A stretch of 14,083 nt of DNA. Origin: Dehalococcoidia bacterium UBA4060. Its GTDB lineage: Bacteria > Chloroflexota > Dehalococcoidia > GIF9 > UBA5629. The position numbers and the translations under genes were made by a program. Of this stretch, positions 1-7,486 are shown piece after piece; within the stretch, counting starts at the first letter, position 1; every line of letters begins with the position of its first letter. The notes under the pieces are model-generated. The model had not been told where the DNA came from, searched no databases, and saw only the letters and a list, made by a program, of their open reading frames with translations. The DNA lies in assembly GCA_002383665.1 (NCBI GenBank), contig DFZI01000049.1:14681-28763 (forward strand), written 5' to 3'.

Positions 1-386
1 TGCTGGATAACGACTATACTGCCCAGATTGAGGGAGCGCTGAAATCCCTGGAGAGAAATGACCTGGCTGTTGTGCACATTGAGGCACCCGACGAGATGGC
101 GCACAGGGGGTCAATTGAGGATAAAGTTAAAGCTATAGAATGTATTGATGATAAGGTCATGGGCAGGTTGAGGCAGTGGCAGGGAGATCTGAAGGTGCTG
201 GTTATGCCTGACCATCCAACGCCGATTGAGATAAAAACTCATTATGCCGGGCCCGTGCCCTTCCTGATCTGGGGCAAAGAGGTAGCTCACAATGGGGGCA
301 GCCGCTTTACCGAGGATCAGGCCGGCAGGACCGGTGTGGAGATAAATCCCGGGTATAAGATTATGTCTCTTTTCATCAAGGGCTGA
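1..386 (+). CDS. apgM: ApgM-family phosphoglycerate mutase-like protein, C-terminal part (5' truncated by window)
   Basis: The frame is open from base 3 to the TGA at 384-386, so this is the last ~127 residues of a gene that begins before the window. The stretch VHIEAPDEMAH followed by a DHPTP motif and a conserved THYAGPVPF segment fits the alkaline-phosphatase-superfamily, metal-dependent 2,3-bisphosphoglycerate-independent phosphoglycerate mutases of the archaeal (ApgM) type. Asp and His in these motifs are metal or active-site ligands in that superfamily. The gene ends 36 nt before lysC on the same strand, which suggests co-transcription. A subgroup of this family (TIGR02535) is annotated as a proposed homoserine kinase because it sits among threonine-pathway genes, so that activity is an alternative to glycolytic mutase here. 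Family membership is clear; the substrate is not. Confidence 0.85.
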   Translation, partial: LDNDYTAQIEGALKSLERNDLAVVHIEAPDEMAHRGSIEDKVKAIECIDDKVMGRLRQWQGDLKVLVMPDHPTPIEIKTHYAGPVPFLIWGKEVAHNGGSRFTEDQAGRTGVEINPGYKIMSLFIKG

Positions 387-422
387 GGGATAATATAAAT
401 TAAAGAATGGATTAAAGTATAG

Positions 423-1643
423 ATGGCGATAATAGTACAGAAATACGGCGGCAGCTCGGTAGCCAATGCCGGGAAAATCCGCAATGTTGCCCGCAGGATT
501 GCCGATTGCTTCGATAAAGGCAACCAGGTGGTGACGGTCGTCTCGGCGATGGGAGATACCACGGACGAACTGCTGGAGCTGGCGGCACAGGTTAATCAAG
601 ATCCAGAGCCCAGGGAAATGGACCTTTTACTTTCCACGGGCGAGATTGTTTCCAGCACATTGCTGGCCATGGCCTTGCATGCTACAGGATATAAAGCGAT
701 TGCCCTGACTGGCCCGCAGGCGGGGATATCCACCGACTCCAGTTTCAGCCGGGCCAGGATCACCGGAATTGAGCCCAAGCGCATTCTCAGGGAGCTGGAT
801 AAAGGCAATATTGTGATCGTGGCAGGATTTCAAGGGCTGAACTCCGATAATGATATAACCACCCTGGGTAGAGGGGGGTCTGATACCACCGCGGTAGCGC
901 TGGCTGCCAGCCTGAAAGCCAAGGTTTGTGAGATATACACCGACGTTGAGGGGGTTTATACTGCCGATCCCCGCCTTGTTCCCGGAGCTGTCAAGCTGGA
1001 TGAGATAGGTTATGAGGAGATGCTGGAGATGGCTACCTCCGGTGCCAGGGTTATGCATCACCGTGCGGTGGAGCTTGGCCAGATTTATAACATCCCCATA
1101 CTTGTCGCATCGAGCATGATCGACAAGCCGGGCACCTTGATTCATGGAGGGAAAGATATGGAAGTTCGCAATAAGGTCAGGGGCATTGCCCATGACATGG
1201 ATGTGGCCAAGATCACAATAACTGGCGTGCCGGACAGGCCCGGCATCGCTGCCTCTATATTTACCCCGCTGGCCAAAGCCGGCATCAGCGTTGACACCAT
1301 AGTCCAGAATGCCAGCTCCAACAATATAACCGATCTCACCTTTACCGTGGTTAAGAGCGATCTGACCAGCGCGATGAAGATCATTAAACCCGTGGCGAAA
1401 AAGATTAAAGCCAGGGAGTGTATCAGTGATTCGGGGCTGGGAAAGGTCTCGATTATAGGAACAGGCATGCAAAATGCGCCGGGCTATGCTGCCAGGATGT
1501 TTGAGACGCTCTATAATCAGGGCATAAATATTCTGCTCATCACAACGTCAGAGATACGGATCACCTGCATCATAAAGGAGAGCGAGGTAGAGAAGGCGGT
1601 CAGGGCACTGCACAAGGCCTTTAAGCTGGATAAGGCAGCCTGA
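423..1643 (+). CDS. lysC: Aspartate kinase (aspartokinase)
   Basis: Phosphorylates L-aspartate with ATP, the first step towards lysine/diaminopimelate, threonine and methionine. At 406 residues it has the usual length for the Bacillus/Corynebacterium LysC type. The kinase domain (about 1-240) carries KYGGSSV at 7-13, the glycine-rich LGRGGSDTT at 148-156 and the EIYTDVEGVYTADPR segment at 170-184. Two ACT domains follow (about 262-335 and 340-400), which in this family bind lysine and/or threonine for feedback inhibition. The ATG at 423 is fixed by the family N-terminus (M-x-I-I-V-Q-K-Y-G-G), but I see no good SD in front of it. By contrast, an in-frame ATG at codon 246 has a strong SD (separate entry). 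The gene ends 7 nt from the convergent NifU-like gene; no hairpin terminator is visible between them. Confidence 0.97.
   Translation: MAIIVQKYGGSSVANAGKIRNVARRIADCFDKGNQVVTVVSAMGDTTDELLELAAQVNQDPEPREMDLLLSTGEIVSSTLLAMALHATGYKAIALTGPQAGISTDSSFSRARITGIEPKRILRELDKGNIVIVAGFQGLNSDNDITTLGRGGSDTTAVALAASLKAKVCEIYTDVEGVYTADPRLVPGAVKLDEIGYEEMLEMATSGARVMHHRAVELGQIYNIPILVASSMIDKPGTLIHGGKDMEVRNKVRGIAHDMDVAKITITGVPDRPGIAASIFTPLAKAGISVDTIVQNASSNNITDLTFTVVKSDLTSAMKIIKPVAKKIKARECISDSGLGKVSIIGTGMQNAPGYAARMFETLYNQGINILLITTSEIRITCIIKESEVEKAVRALHKAFKLDKAA
1146..1160 (+). promoter_or_regulatory. Internal ribosome binding site and start codon in lysC (putative beta subunit start)
   Basis: GGAGGG at 1146-1151 stands 6 nt before an in-frame ATG at 1158-1160, codon 246 of lysC. 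Translation from it would give a 161-residue polypeptide holding only the two ACT domains. Bacillus subtilis and Corynebacterium aspartokinases are known to make such a beta subunit from an internal start at nearly the same place and assemble as alpha2beta2. The SD and frame are seen directly; that it is used is an inference. The GGA GGG codons also encode Gly-Gly, so coincidence is possible. Confidence 0.6.
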
Positions 1644-1650
1644 AAATCGG

Positions 1651-1869
1651 TTAGACTGCCACTACTTCCTTAACCTCGCTCAGCTTCTCTTTGAGGAATC
1701 GTTCGATACCCTTTTTAAGGGTCATCGTAGACATCGGACAACCAGAGCAGGCGCCCTTCAGTTTAACGCTGACAATGCCGTCTTTTACATCGACCAGCTC
1801 TACATCGCCGCCATCGGCCTGCAGGCTGGGGCGTATGATATTAAGGACTTCCTGTACCTGATCTTTCAT
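1651..1869 (-). CDS. NifU C-terminal domain protein (Fe-S cluster carrier)
   Basis: A 72-residue stand-alone NifU-like (Nfu-type) domain. The hallmark CSGCP motif, with Cys41 and Cys44, follows the conserved IRPSLQADGGDVELV segment at 12-26. In this family the two cysteines of a dimer hold a labile [4Fe-4S] cluster that is handed to apo-proteins in the cytosol. Here it lacks the N-terminal scaffold and ferredoxin-like domains of full NifU, which is normal for small Nfu proteins. The start at 1869 has an AAGGTG SD 5 nt upstream, and a TTGACA promoter lies further up. It is convergent with lysC, with stops 7 nt apart, and divergent from the TPR-gyrA unit, so it is probably transcribed alone. 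The Fe-S radical SAM protein elsewhere in the window is a plausible but unproven client. Confidence 0.93.
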   Translation of the reverse strand: MKDQVQEVLNIIRPSLQADGGDVELVDVKDGIVSVKLKGACSGCPMSTMTLKKGIERFLKEKLSEVKEVVAV

Positions 1870-1908
1870 AGATGCACCTTCTTGTTGACTTAATTTGTGT
1901 TACGTGGT

Positions 1909-1938
1909 AATTTAGCACCGCTTGAAAAGCCCTGTCAA
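1909..1938 (-). promoter_or_regulatory. Putative sigma70-type promoter for the NifU-like gene
   Basis: On the minus strand a perfect TTGACA (bases 1933-1938) is followed after 18 nt by TAAATT (1909-1914), 4 of 6 matches to the -10 consensus. The predicted start near 1902 leaves a leader of about 33 nt that includes the AAGGTG SD. The -35 is convincing and the -10 is only fair. Confidence 0.45.
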
Positions 1939-2015
1939 ATTGCTGTAACGTATTAAAATAATAAGGGTCACAGATTGCGAACTAAACGACTTTTGTCACA
2001 TTACAATTTTACTTC

Positions 2016-2066
2016 AGGAGGAATGACAGGTTGGCAGATTTGCACAGGTGCCTGTTTTGGCATTAA
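2016..2066 (+). other. Orphan Shine-Dalgarno with an 11-codon ORF (possible leader peptide)
   Basis: AGGAGG at 2016-2021 is one of the best SD sequences in the window but precedes no long gene. A TTG at 2031, at the ideal 9-nt spacing, opens an 11-codon ORF (MADLHRCLFWH) ending in TAA at 2064-2066. An ATG at 2023 in another frame gives 15 codons, but its spacing is only 1 nt. The frame of the TTG ORF is that of the downstream TPR gene, yet the TAA separates them. It could be a leader peptide, a remnant of an older gene start, or chance. The gyrA-side promoter I favour lies downstream, so this would need an earlier transcript. Confidence 0.25.
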
Positions 2067-2074
2067 ATAAAATG

Positions 2075-2103
2075 TTTGCACAGACACTATTAGCTGATAT
2101 GAT
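2075..2103 (+). promoter_or_regulatory. Putative promoter of the TPR-gyrA operon (extended -10)
   Basis: TTTGCA at 2075-2080 (4 of 6) and TATGAT at 2098-2103 (5 of 6) are separated by exactly 17 nt, and TG at 2095-2096 makes an extended -10 (TGATATGAT). The predicted start near 2110 leaves only about 14 nt before the ATG at 2124, just enough to contain the GGAG SD at 2111-2114. A 9-bp direct repeat, TTTGCACAG, lies at 2039-2047 and again at 2075-2083 over the -35. A 5-2-5 palindrome (ACAGG-TG-CCTGT) is at 2044-2055. Confidence 0.55.
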
Positions 2104-2123
2104 TATAACCGGAGAAAACAGGG

Positions 2124-2966
2124 ATGCCTGAACGTGAAGAAGAGAAAGCAGTAGCCTGGAGGGACAGGATACAGGAAGCGATCAAGCTGGCCACGCAAAA
2201 CCGCTGGCAAGAGGCCGTGGCTGTTAATGAGAGTATTCTGAATGTCTTTCCCACTGATGTAGATACGCTGAACAGACTGGGCCGTGCCCATATGGAGCTG
2301 GGGGATTATAAAAAAGCCAAAGAAGCATACAACCAGGCACTGGAGATCTCTCCCAGCAATATCATCGCCAGAAAAAACCTGGACCGGCTAACCCTGCTGG
2401 AGGGTGCACAGATCGTCAAGAGCGAGCAGAGGCGCAAATTGCCTCCCAATGCCTTTATCGCTGAGACAGGCAAGGCTGGCTGGGTCAACCTTGTCGATCC
2501 CGCTGCACAATCCGTACTGGTTAAGATGGCTCCCGGCGAGCAGGTCTTTCTCAAGGTCCGGGGTCAGTACGCGATAGTGGAAAACTATAAAAATGAGTAC
2601 ATAGGAACAGTTGAGCCGGAGCATGGCCTCAGGCTGGCCAAGCTTATCAAAGGCGGGAACCAGTACATCGCTGCTATTGTCAGCCTGGATAATGACAGGG
2701 TCAAGGTGATCGTCAAGGAAACACTGCAGCATCCCAGCCAGTACGGCAAGCTGTCATTCCCGATTAAAGTGAGTGAGCCCTATCCGGTACATGTTAAGGA
2801 CAGCCTTCTCAGACATAGTGCAGGCGAGGAGGAGCTGACGGAAGATGCCGAGTATGCCGAATCTGAAGAATCGGAAACGGTTCCTGAAGGGTTCTCAATT
2901 TATGAAGGATACACTGCACCGGAAGATATCCAGCAACTTGACGACAGTTTTCCAGACGAGGAGTAA
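2124..2966 (+). CDS. TPR protein with a HIRAN-like beta domain, coupled to gyrA
   Basis: A soluble 280-residue protein with no signal peptide or membrane segment. Residues 15-90 form about two TPR helix pairs, with the clear repeat TLNRLGRAHMELGDYKKAKEAYNQALEISPSN at 48-79. Residues 118-200 look beta-rich, and the segment NEYIGTVEPEHGLRLAKLI at 157-175 followed by a beta hairpin resembles the HIRAN pattern (short strand, G-x-V/I-G, then A/L-rich helix), a DNA-end-binding fold in other proteins. That resemblance is my reading and is not certain. The tail from 234 is strongly acidic. The start at 2124 has GGAG 9 nt upstream. The stop is 2 nt before the gyrA ATG, and the gyrA SD lies inside this gene's last codons, so the two are translationally coupled. 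Specific function is unknown; a role near DNA or gyrase is suggested by context only. Confidence 0.85.
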   Translation: MPEREEEKAVAWRDRIQEAIKLATQNRWQEAVAVNESILNVFPTDVDTLNRLGRAHMELGDYKKAKEAYNQALEISPSNIIARKNLDRLTLLEGAQIVKSEQRRKLPPNAFIAETGKAGWVNLVDPAAQSVLVKMAPGEQVFLKVRGQYAIVENYKNEYIGTVEPEHGLRLAKLIKGGNQYIAAIVSLDNDRVKVIVKETLQHPSQYGKLSFPIKVSEPYPVHVKDSLLRHSAGEEELTEDAEYAESEESETVPEGFSIYEGYTAPEDIQQLDDSFPDEE

Positions 2967-2968
2967 TC

Positions 2969-5545
2969 ATGGAATTAGGACTATCAATCAAGCCAGTAGG
3001 TATAGAGGAGGAGATGAAGCGCTCATACCTCGACTATGCCATGAGCGTTATCGTTTCCCGTGCATTACCTGACGTCCGTGACGGGTTGAAGCCTGTGCAC
3101 CGCCGTATACTTTTTGCCATGCAGGAATTAAACCTTCGCTACAACACTCCCTATAAGAAGAGCGCCCGTATCGTGGGTGAAGTGCTGGGTAAATATCACC
3201 CTCATGGGGACGCTTCGGTTTATGATGCCATGGTAAGGCTGGCGCAAGATTTCTCCATGCGCTATCCGCTGGTGGACGGGCAGGGTAACTTCGGCAGCAT
3301 TGATGATGATCCTCCTGCGGCCATGCGTTACACCGAGGCCCGCCTGGCACGCATTGCCGATGAGATGCTGGTCGATATCGATAAAGACACCATTGACTTT
3401 ATTCCCAACTTTGATGACAGTCTGAAGGAGCCCTCGGTCCTACCTGCCAGGCTTCCCAACCTTCTGGTGAACGGGTCTTCAGGCATTGCTGTAGGCATGG
3501 CCACCAATATCCCGCCGCATAATCTCTCTGAGATCTGTGATGCCATACATTATTTGATTGAAAACCCCGAGGCATCGGTGGATGAGCTCATGCAGTTTGT
3601 GAAAGGCCCTGACTTCCCCACTGCGGGCATCATCTGCGGTGTGGGAGGCATTAAAAGTGCCTATGCTACCGGGCAGGGAAAGGTGGTGTTGAGAGCAAGG
3701 GTAGTGGAAGAGACCTCCAAGGCAGGCAAGGTGCAACTGGTGGTGACCGAGCTGCCTTACCAGACCAATAAGGCGGAGCTGGTCAAGAAGATAGCTGAGC
3801 TGGCGCGCGACAAAAAGATCGAGGGCATCAGTGAGGTGCGTGACGAATCCGACAGACAGGGTATGCGCATCGTGATCGGCTTGAGAAAGGATGCACATCC
3901 GGCCAAGGTGCAAAATAACCTGTTCAAGAATACGGCCATGCAGTCGGCCTTCTTCATAAATATGTTAGCGCTGGTGGAGGGACAACCCCGTGTGATCAAT
4001 TTGAAGGAAGCCCTGCAATGCTATATCGATTTCCGGCAGGTGGTGATTACCAGGCGCATAAAGTTTGATCTCCAGAAGGCCAAGGAAAGGGCCCATATAT
4101 TGGAAGGGTTCAAGATAGCTTTGGACCACCTGGATCAGGTTATCAAGACGATCAGGGAATCAGAGACGGCCGAGCTGGCACGGACTAACCTGATGGCTGA
4201 GTTTTCACTCAGCCAGTTGCAGGCACAGGCTATTCTGGATATGCAGTTGCGCAGACTAGCCAACCTCGAACGTAAAAAGATCCTCGACGAATACAAGGAC
4301 ATTTTAAAGACGATCAGCCAACTGGAAGACCTGCTGGCTGATCCTGCCAAGATACTGAACCTTATCCAGCAGGATGTGACTGATCTGAAGACCAGGCACG
4401 GTGATAAACGCCGGAGTGTGATTACTGAGGATGAGGCCGGACAGTTCCAGGTAGAAGACCTCATTCCACACGTGGATGTGATCGTTACACTGAGCGAGCA
4501 GGGGTATATCAAACGCATCCCGGCCGACGTCTTCCGCAAGCAGTTGCGGGGTGGCAGGGGCGTAAAAGGCATGGTTACCAGGGAGAGCGATGACGTCATG
4601 AGTTCACTGGCTGCCGATACGCATGATAACCTCCTGTTTTTCACCAATCGGGGAAGGGTTTTCAAGCTGAAATGTCACGAAATCCCCCAGGATATCGCCC
4701 GCACGACCAAGGGCATTAATATAGTTAACCTGATACCGCTGGAGGCTAAAGAGAAGGTAACAGCCATGTTCGTGCCTGAAAAGACCGAGCCGGGCCTGTT
4801 TATGTTGCTGGCGACATCCAAAGGCATTGTCAAAAAGACCGGCCTGGATAACTTTAAAGAGGTGCGGCGCAGTGGCCTCATCGCTATGAAGCTGAAACCT
4901 GATGAGGAGCTGGTTGGCGTGGATGTCGTGGCCGATACCGACAGGGTGATGCTGGTCAGCCGCAATGGCCAGGCAGTCAAATTTGCCGTTGAGCCCTTGC
5001 GCAATGCTTCCAGGACCAGCGGAGGAGTGCGTGGCATCAATTTGAATAAAGGCGACGTAGTTGTCAGCATGGGCAGAGTACAACCGGATGCCGATCTAAT
5101 CACCGTAACAGAAAATGGCTACGGTAAGAAGACCAGGGTGGACCGCTTCCCCTTGCATGGCCGCGGCGGCAAGGGTGTGATGGCGCACCGGGTAACGGAA
5201 AAGACCGGCAAGGTCATAGCGGCCAAGTTTGTGCCGCCCGGCTATGAACTGTTCATCACCACTGCCAACGGCGTACAGTTGCGCATCAATGTTGATGTTG
5301 AGAAAGAGGCCAAAGTTACAAACGAGGGCGAAAAGAAGAAAAGGCGTGAAGGCGTGCCGGTAAAGGGCAGGATCACGCAGGGAGTTATGCTTTCCCGGCT
5401 GGATGAAGGCGACAGGGTCGTTTCCATCGCGCTGGTAGAGAAGGAAAATCCCGAAGAGCAGAGAATAAAGGAGACCCGGGCAGTGGCCAAGCTGCCGCCC
5501 AGGAACATAGTCCCCGGCCAGCAGGAATTACCTTTCGGTTCATAA
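2969..5545 (+). CDS. gyrA: DNA gyrase subunit A
   Basis: The breakage-reunion subunit of gyrase, which with GyrB introduces negative supercoils using ATP. It is full length at 858 residues and has no intein. The N-terminal half shows RALPDVRDGLKPVHRRIL at 31-48, the quinolone-region motif HPHGDASVYD at 77-86 and the catalytic Tyr121 in AMRYTEARL. The C-terminal beta-pinwheel starts near 500, and the GyrA-box at 525-531 (QLRGGRG) marks it as gyrase rather than topoisomerase IV ParC. The residue matching E. coli Ser83 is Ala82, while Asp87 is kept as Asp86. The ATG at 2969 has AGGAG at 2959-2963, within the preceding TPR gene, giving 5-nt spacing. A strong terminator follows 20 nt after the stop. 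gyrB is not in the window. Confidence 0.98.
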   Translation: MELGLSIKPVGIEEEMKRSYLDYAMSVIVSRALPDVRDGLKPVHRRILFAMQELNLRYNTPYKKSARIVGEVLGKYHPHGDASVYDAMVRLAQDFSMRYPLVDGQGNFGSIDDDPPAAMRYTEARLARIADEMLVDIDKDTIDFIPNFDDSLKEPSVLPARLPNLLVNGSSGIAVGMATNIPPHNLSEICDAIHYLIENPEASVDELMQFVKGPDFPTAGIICGVGGIKSAYATGQGKVVLRARVVEETSKAGKVQLVVTELPYQTNKAELVKKIAELARDKKIEGISEVRDESDRQGMRIVIGLRKDAHPAKVQNNLFKNTAMQSAFFINMLALVEGQPRVINLKEALQCYIDFRQVVITRRIKFDLQKAKERAHILEGFKIALDHLDQVIKTIRESETAELARTNLMAEFSLSQLQAQAILDMQLRRLANLERKKILDEYKDILKTISQLEDLLADPAKILNLIQQDVTDLKTRHGDKRRSVITEDEAGQFQVEDLIPHVDVIVTLSEQGYIKRIPADVFRKQLRGGRGVKGMVTRESDDVMSSLAADTHDNLLFFTNRGRVFKLKCHEIPQDIARTTKGINIVNLIPLEAKEKVTAMFVPEKTEPGLFMLLATSKGIVKKTGLDNFKEVRRSGLIAMKLKPDEELVGVDVVADTDRVMLVSRNGQAVKFAVEPLRNASRTSGGVRGINLNKGDVVVSMGRVQPDADLITVTENGYGKKTRVDRFPLHGRGGKGVMAHRVTEKTGKVIAAKFVPPGYELFITTANGVQLRINVDVEKEAKVTNEGEKKKRREGVPVKGRITQGVMLSRLDEGDRVVSIALVEKENPEEQRIKETRAVAKLPPRNIVPGQQELPFGS

Positions 5546-5564
5546 CGTCGCAGCAATAGATGGA

Positions 5565-5593
5565 GGGCGGGCTATCAGGCCCGCCCCTTTTTT
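5565..5593 (+). terminator. Rho-independent terminator of the TPR-gyrA operon
   Basis: A perfect 8-bp GC stem, GGGCGGGC (5565-5572) with GCCCGCCC (5579-5586), closes a 6-nt loop and is followed by C and six T (5588-5593). It lies 20 nt after the gyrA stop and separates that operon from the hydrolase-protease pair. Confidence 0.93.
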
Positions 5594-5645
5594 CGGTAAA
5601 ACCGGCAGGGAATGTGAATATAAAAAATATAGAGTTGAGGTGAGT

Positions 5646-6338
5646 ATGAAACTGGTGTTTGTTCACGGGTCAGGAGCCACGGGGCAGACGTGGTATTATC
5701 AGAAAGAGCATTTTAAGGATTGCGATGCTCCTGATCTCCCCGGGCATCCCGACGGAAAGCTGTGCACCAGCGTGGAGGAACACTCCGATTGGTTACATGA
5801 TTATATCCGGGAGAAAAGTTACAGGGATGTTGTGCTGGCAGGGCATTCCCTGGGGGGCGCTATTGCTCTGCAACATGCGATTAAATACCCGGGCGATCTC
5901 AAAGCGATTATTTTAATCGGCTCCGGAGCGAGGTTAAGGGTGCTGCCGCTTATCATCGAATCGATAAGGAACACGCTGGATGACAGCGGGGCGTGGATGG
6001 AAAAGCTGGTTAAGCCCCTGTATGCCGGTGTGGATGAAAAGGTGCGTGAACTGCTGCTGCCCGGTATAGCCAGGTTAGGGCCGGCGCCGCAGCTTAATGA
6101 TTTTCTCTGCTGTGATAAATTTGATGTCATGGATAAGATCGGTCAAATAACCCTGCCGGCACTGGCAATTGTAGGCGATCAGGATAATATGACGCCGCCC
6201 AAGTACTCCCAGTACATGGCCAGGAATATGCCCTCGTGCAAGGTCGAAGTCATCGAAGGGGCCACGCACCTGGTCTTCCTGGAAAAGCCTCAGCTTGTCA
6301 ATGCCGCCATTGATAAATTCCTTTCCGAGATCAACTGA
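5646..6338 (+). CDS. Alpha/beta hydrolase family protein
   Basis: A 230-residue cytosolic alpha/beta-hydrolase. The oxyanion segment VHGSGATGQTW is at 6-16. The nucleophile elbow GHSLGG places Ser68 as nucleophile, Asp180 (GDQDNMTPP) as the probable acid, and His208 (EGATHLVF) as the base. A helical cap lies at about 100-165. These motifs support esterase, lipase or similar hydrolase chemistry but do not fix the substrate. I chose the ATG at 5646, with GAGG at 5637-5640 as SD. A GTG at 5640 in frame overlaps that SD and would add only two residues. An A/T-rich TATAAA lies at 5619-5624 without a good -35. The stop is 18 nt before the membrane protease gene, so the two are probably one operon. 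Confidence 0.92.
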   Translation: MKLVFVHGSGATGQTWYYQKEHFKDCDAPDLPGHPDGKLCTSVEEHSDWLHDYIREKSYRDVVLAGHSLGGAIALQHAIKYPGDLKAIILIGSGARLRVLPLIIESIRNTLDDSGAWMEKLVKPLYAGVDEKVRELLLPGIARLGPAPQLNDFLCCDKFDVMDKIGQITLPALAIVGDQDNMTPPKYSQYMARNMPSCKVEVIEGATHLVFLEKPQLVNAAIDKFLSEIN

Positions 6339-6356
6339 AAAGAGGGCTATCGTGCA

Positions 6357-7478
6357 ATGATGAAGGGGTCGATCCGCATTGGCAAGATAGCAGGGATAGA
6401 AATAGCCATCCATTATTCCTGGTTTCTCATTTTTATCCTTATAACATGGTCGCTGGCAGTTGGCTACTACCCTTATCAATATCCGGGCTGGGAAACATGG
6501 GTTTACTGGGTGACATCAGCGGTGGCCGCTATTCTGCTCTTCGTCTCGGTTTTGATCCATGAGCTGGCGCACTCACTGGTGGCCAATTCGCAGGGCCTGC
6601 CGGTAAAGAGCATAACGCTGTTCCTGCTGGGAGGAGTCAGCAACCTCGAAGATGAACCGGAGAAACCGGGCCTGGAGTTTGCTATCGCTATCGTTGGTCC
6701 CCTATCCAGCATATTGGTGGCAGGCCTGTTTAAGGCAGTGGATTTACTGGGTTACGCACCTGAAGGGCCGGTCAAAGCAGTGGTTGATTACATGGTCATG
6801 CTGAATATTTTGCTGGCAGCTTTCAACGTGCTACCCGGCTTTCCCCTGGATGGAGGCAGGGTGCTGCGCTCGATCATCTGGGGCAGTACCAATGATCTCA
6901 AAAAGGCCACCACGATCGCCACGGTGGTGGGGCAGGTATTTGGATGGGTTTTTATCGTAGGTGGCCTGATTATTGCGCTGACCGGCGATTTCATGGACGG
7001 GATCTGGCTGGCGCTGATCGGCTGGTTCCTCAACGGAGCGGCTGAAGCTTCCAGGCGTGAACTGGAGTTGAGGTCGATCTGGCTGAATGTGAGAGTGGGC
7101 AGCGTTATGAACGGCAATCCTGAAACAGTGGAGCCTACCGCACCGGTCAGCCTGCTGGTCAACGATATTTTTATCAAGCGGGGTCTGCGCGTGGTGCCGG
7201 TGGTGCAGGATAATATATTGCAGGGCATTGTTACCATTGCAGATATCAAAAAGATACCGACCTCTGACTGGCCGAACGTGTCCGTTACCAAAATTATGAC
7301 AGGTCTGCCGCTCAAGACTGTACACCCCGGAGATAATCTGCAGATGGCAATTAAGCAGATGGCTGAAAACGGTTTTGACCAGTTGCCGGTGGAGGTGGAC
7401 GGGAAATTGGTGGGAATGATCAGCCGTGCCGACATCATCCGCTATATGCAGGTCAATTACGAGCTTGGCAGACGGTAA
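6357..7478 (+). CDS. Site-2-type membrane metalloprotease (peptidase M50) with CBS domain pair
   Basis: An integral membrane zinc protease of 373 residues, of the kind that cleaves substrates inside or near the membrane. The zinc motif HELAH is at 68-72 within a membrane segment (about 53-78). The second motif, NVLPGFPLDGG at 157-167, supplies the third metal ligand, Asp165. Further membrane segments are at about 17-36, 106-128, 145-160, 188-209 and 213-228. Residues 245-373 form two CBS motifs (MNGNPETVEP onward, and IMTGLPLKTV onward), typical adenine-nucleotide-sensing regulatory modules in this subgroup. Two ATG codons are adjacent; the first (6357) fits better because AGAGGG lies 10 nt before it. 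It follows the hydrolase by 18 nt and converges on the universal stress protein gene with an 8-nt gap. The physiological substrate cannot be told from the sequence. Confidence 0.94.
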   Translation: MMKGSIRIGKIAGIEIAIHYSWFLIFILITWSLAVGYYPYQYPGWETWVYWVTSAVAAILLFVSVLIHELAHSLVANSQGLPVKSITLFLLGGVSNLEDEPEKPGLEFAIAIVGPLSSILVAGLFKAVDLLGYAPEGPVKAVVDYMVMLNILLAAFNVLPGFPLDGGRVLRSIIWGSTNDLKKATTIATVVGQVFGWVFIVGGLIIALTGDFMDGIWLALIGWFLNGAAEASRRELELRSIWLNVRVGSVMNGNPETVEPTAPVSLLVNDIFIKRGLRVVPVVQDNILQGIVTIADIKKIPTSDWPNVSVTKIMTGLPLKTVHPGDNLQMAIKQMAENGFDQLPVEVDGKLVGMISRADIIRYMQVNYELGRR

Positions 7479-7486
7479 AGCCTCGC

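Noticed and set aside
627..1472. 281-codon open frame antisense to lysC
   Set aside because: It lies wholly inside a clear aspartate kinase gene, has no recognisable motif and no SD, and follows from the codon bias of the opposite strand.
4135..5103. Long minus-strand frames inside gyrA
   Set aside because: They are shadows of gyrA in the other strand with low-complexity, unrecognisable products.
5640..5648. GTG start for the alpha/beta hydrolase
   Set aside because: The GTG overlaps the GAGG SD; the ATG at 5646 has proper spacing and gives the usual family N-terminus.
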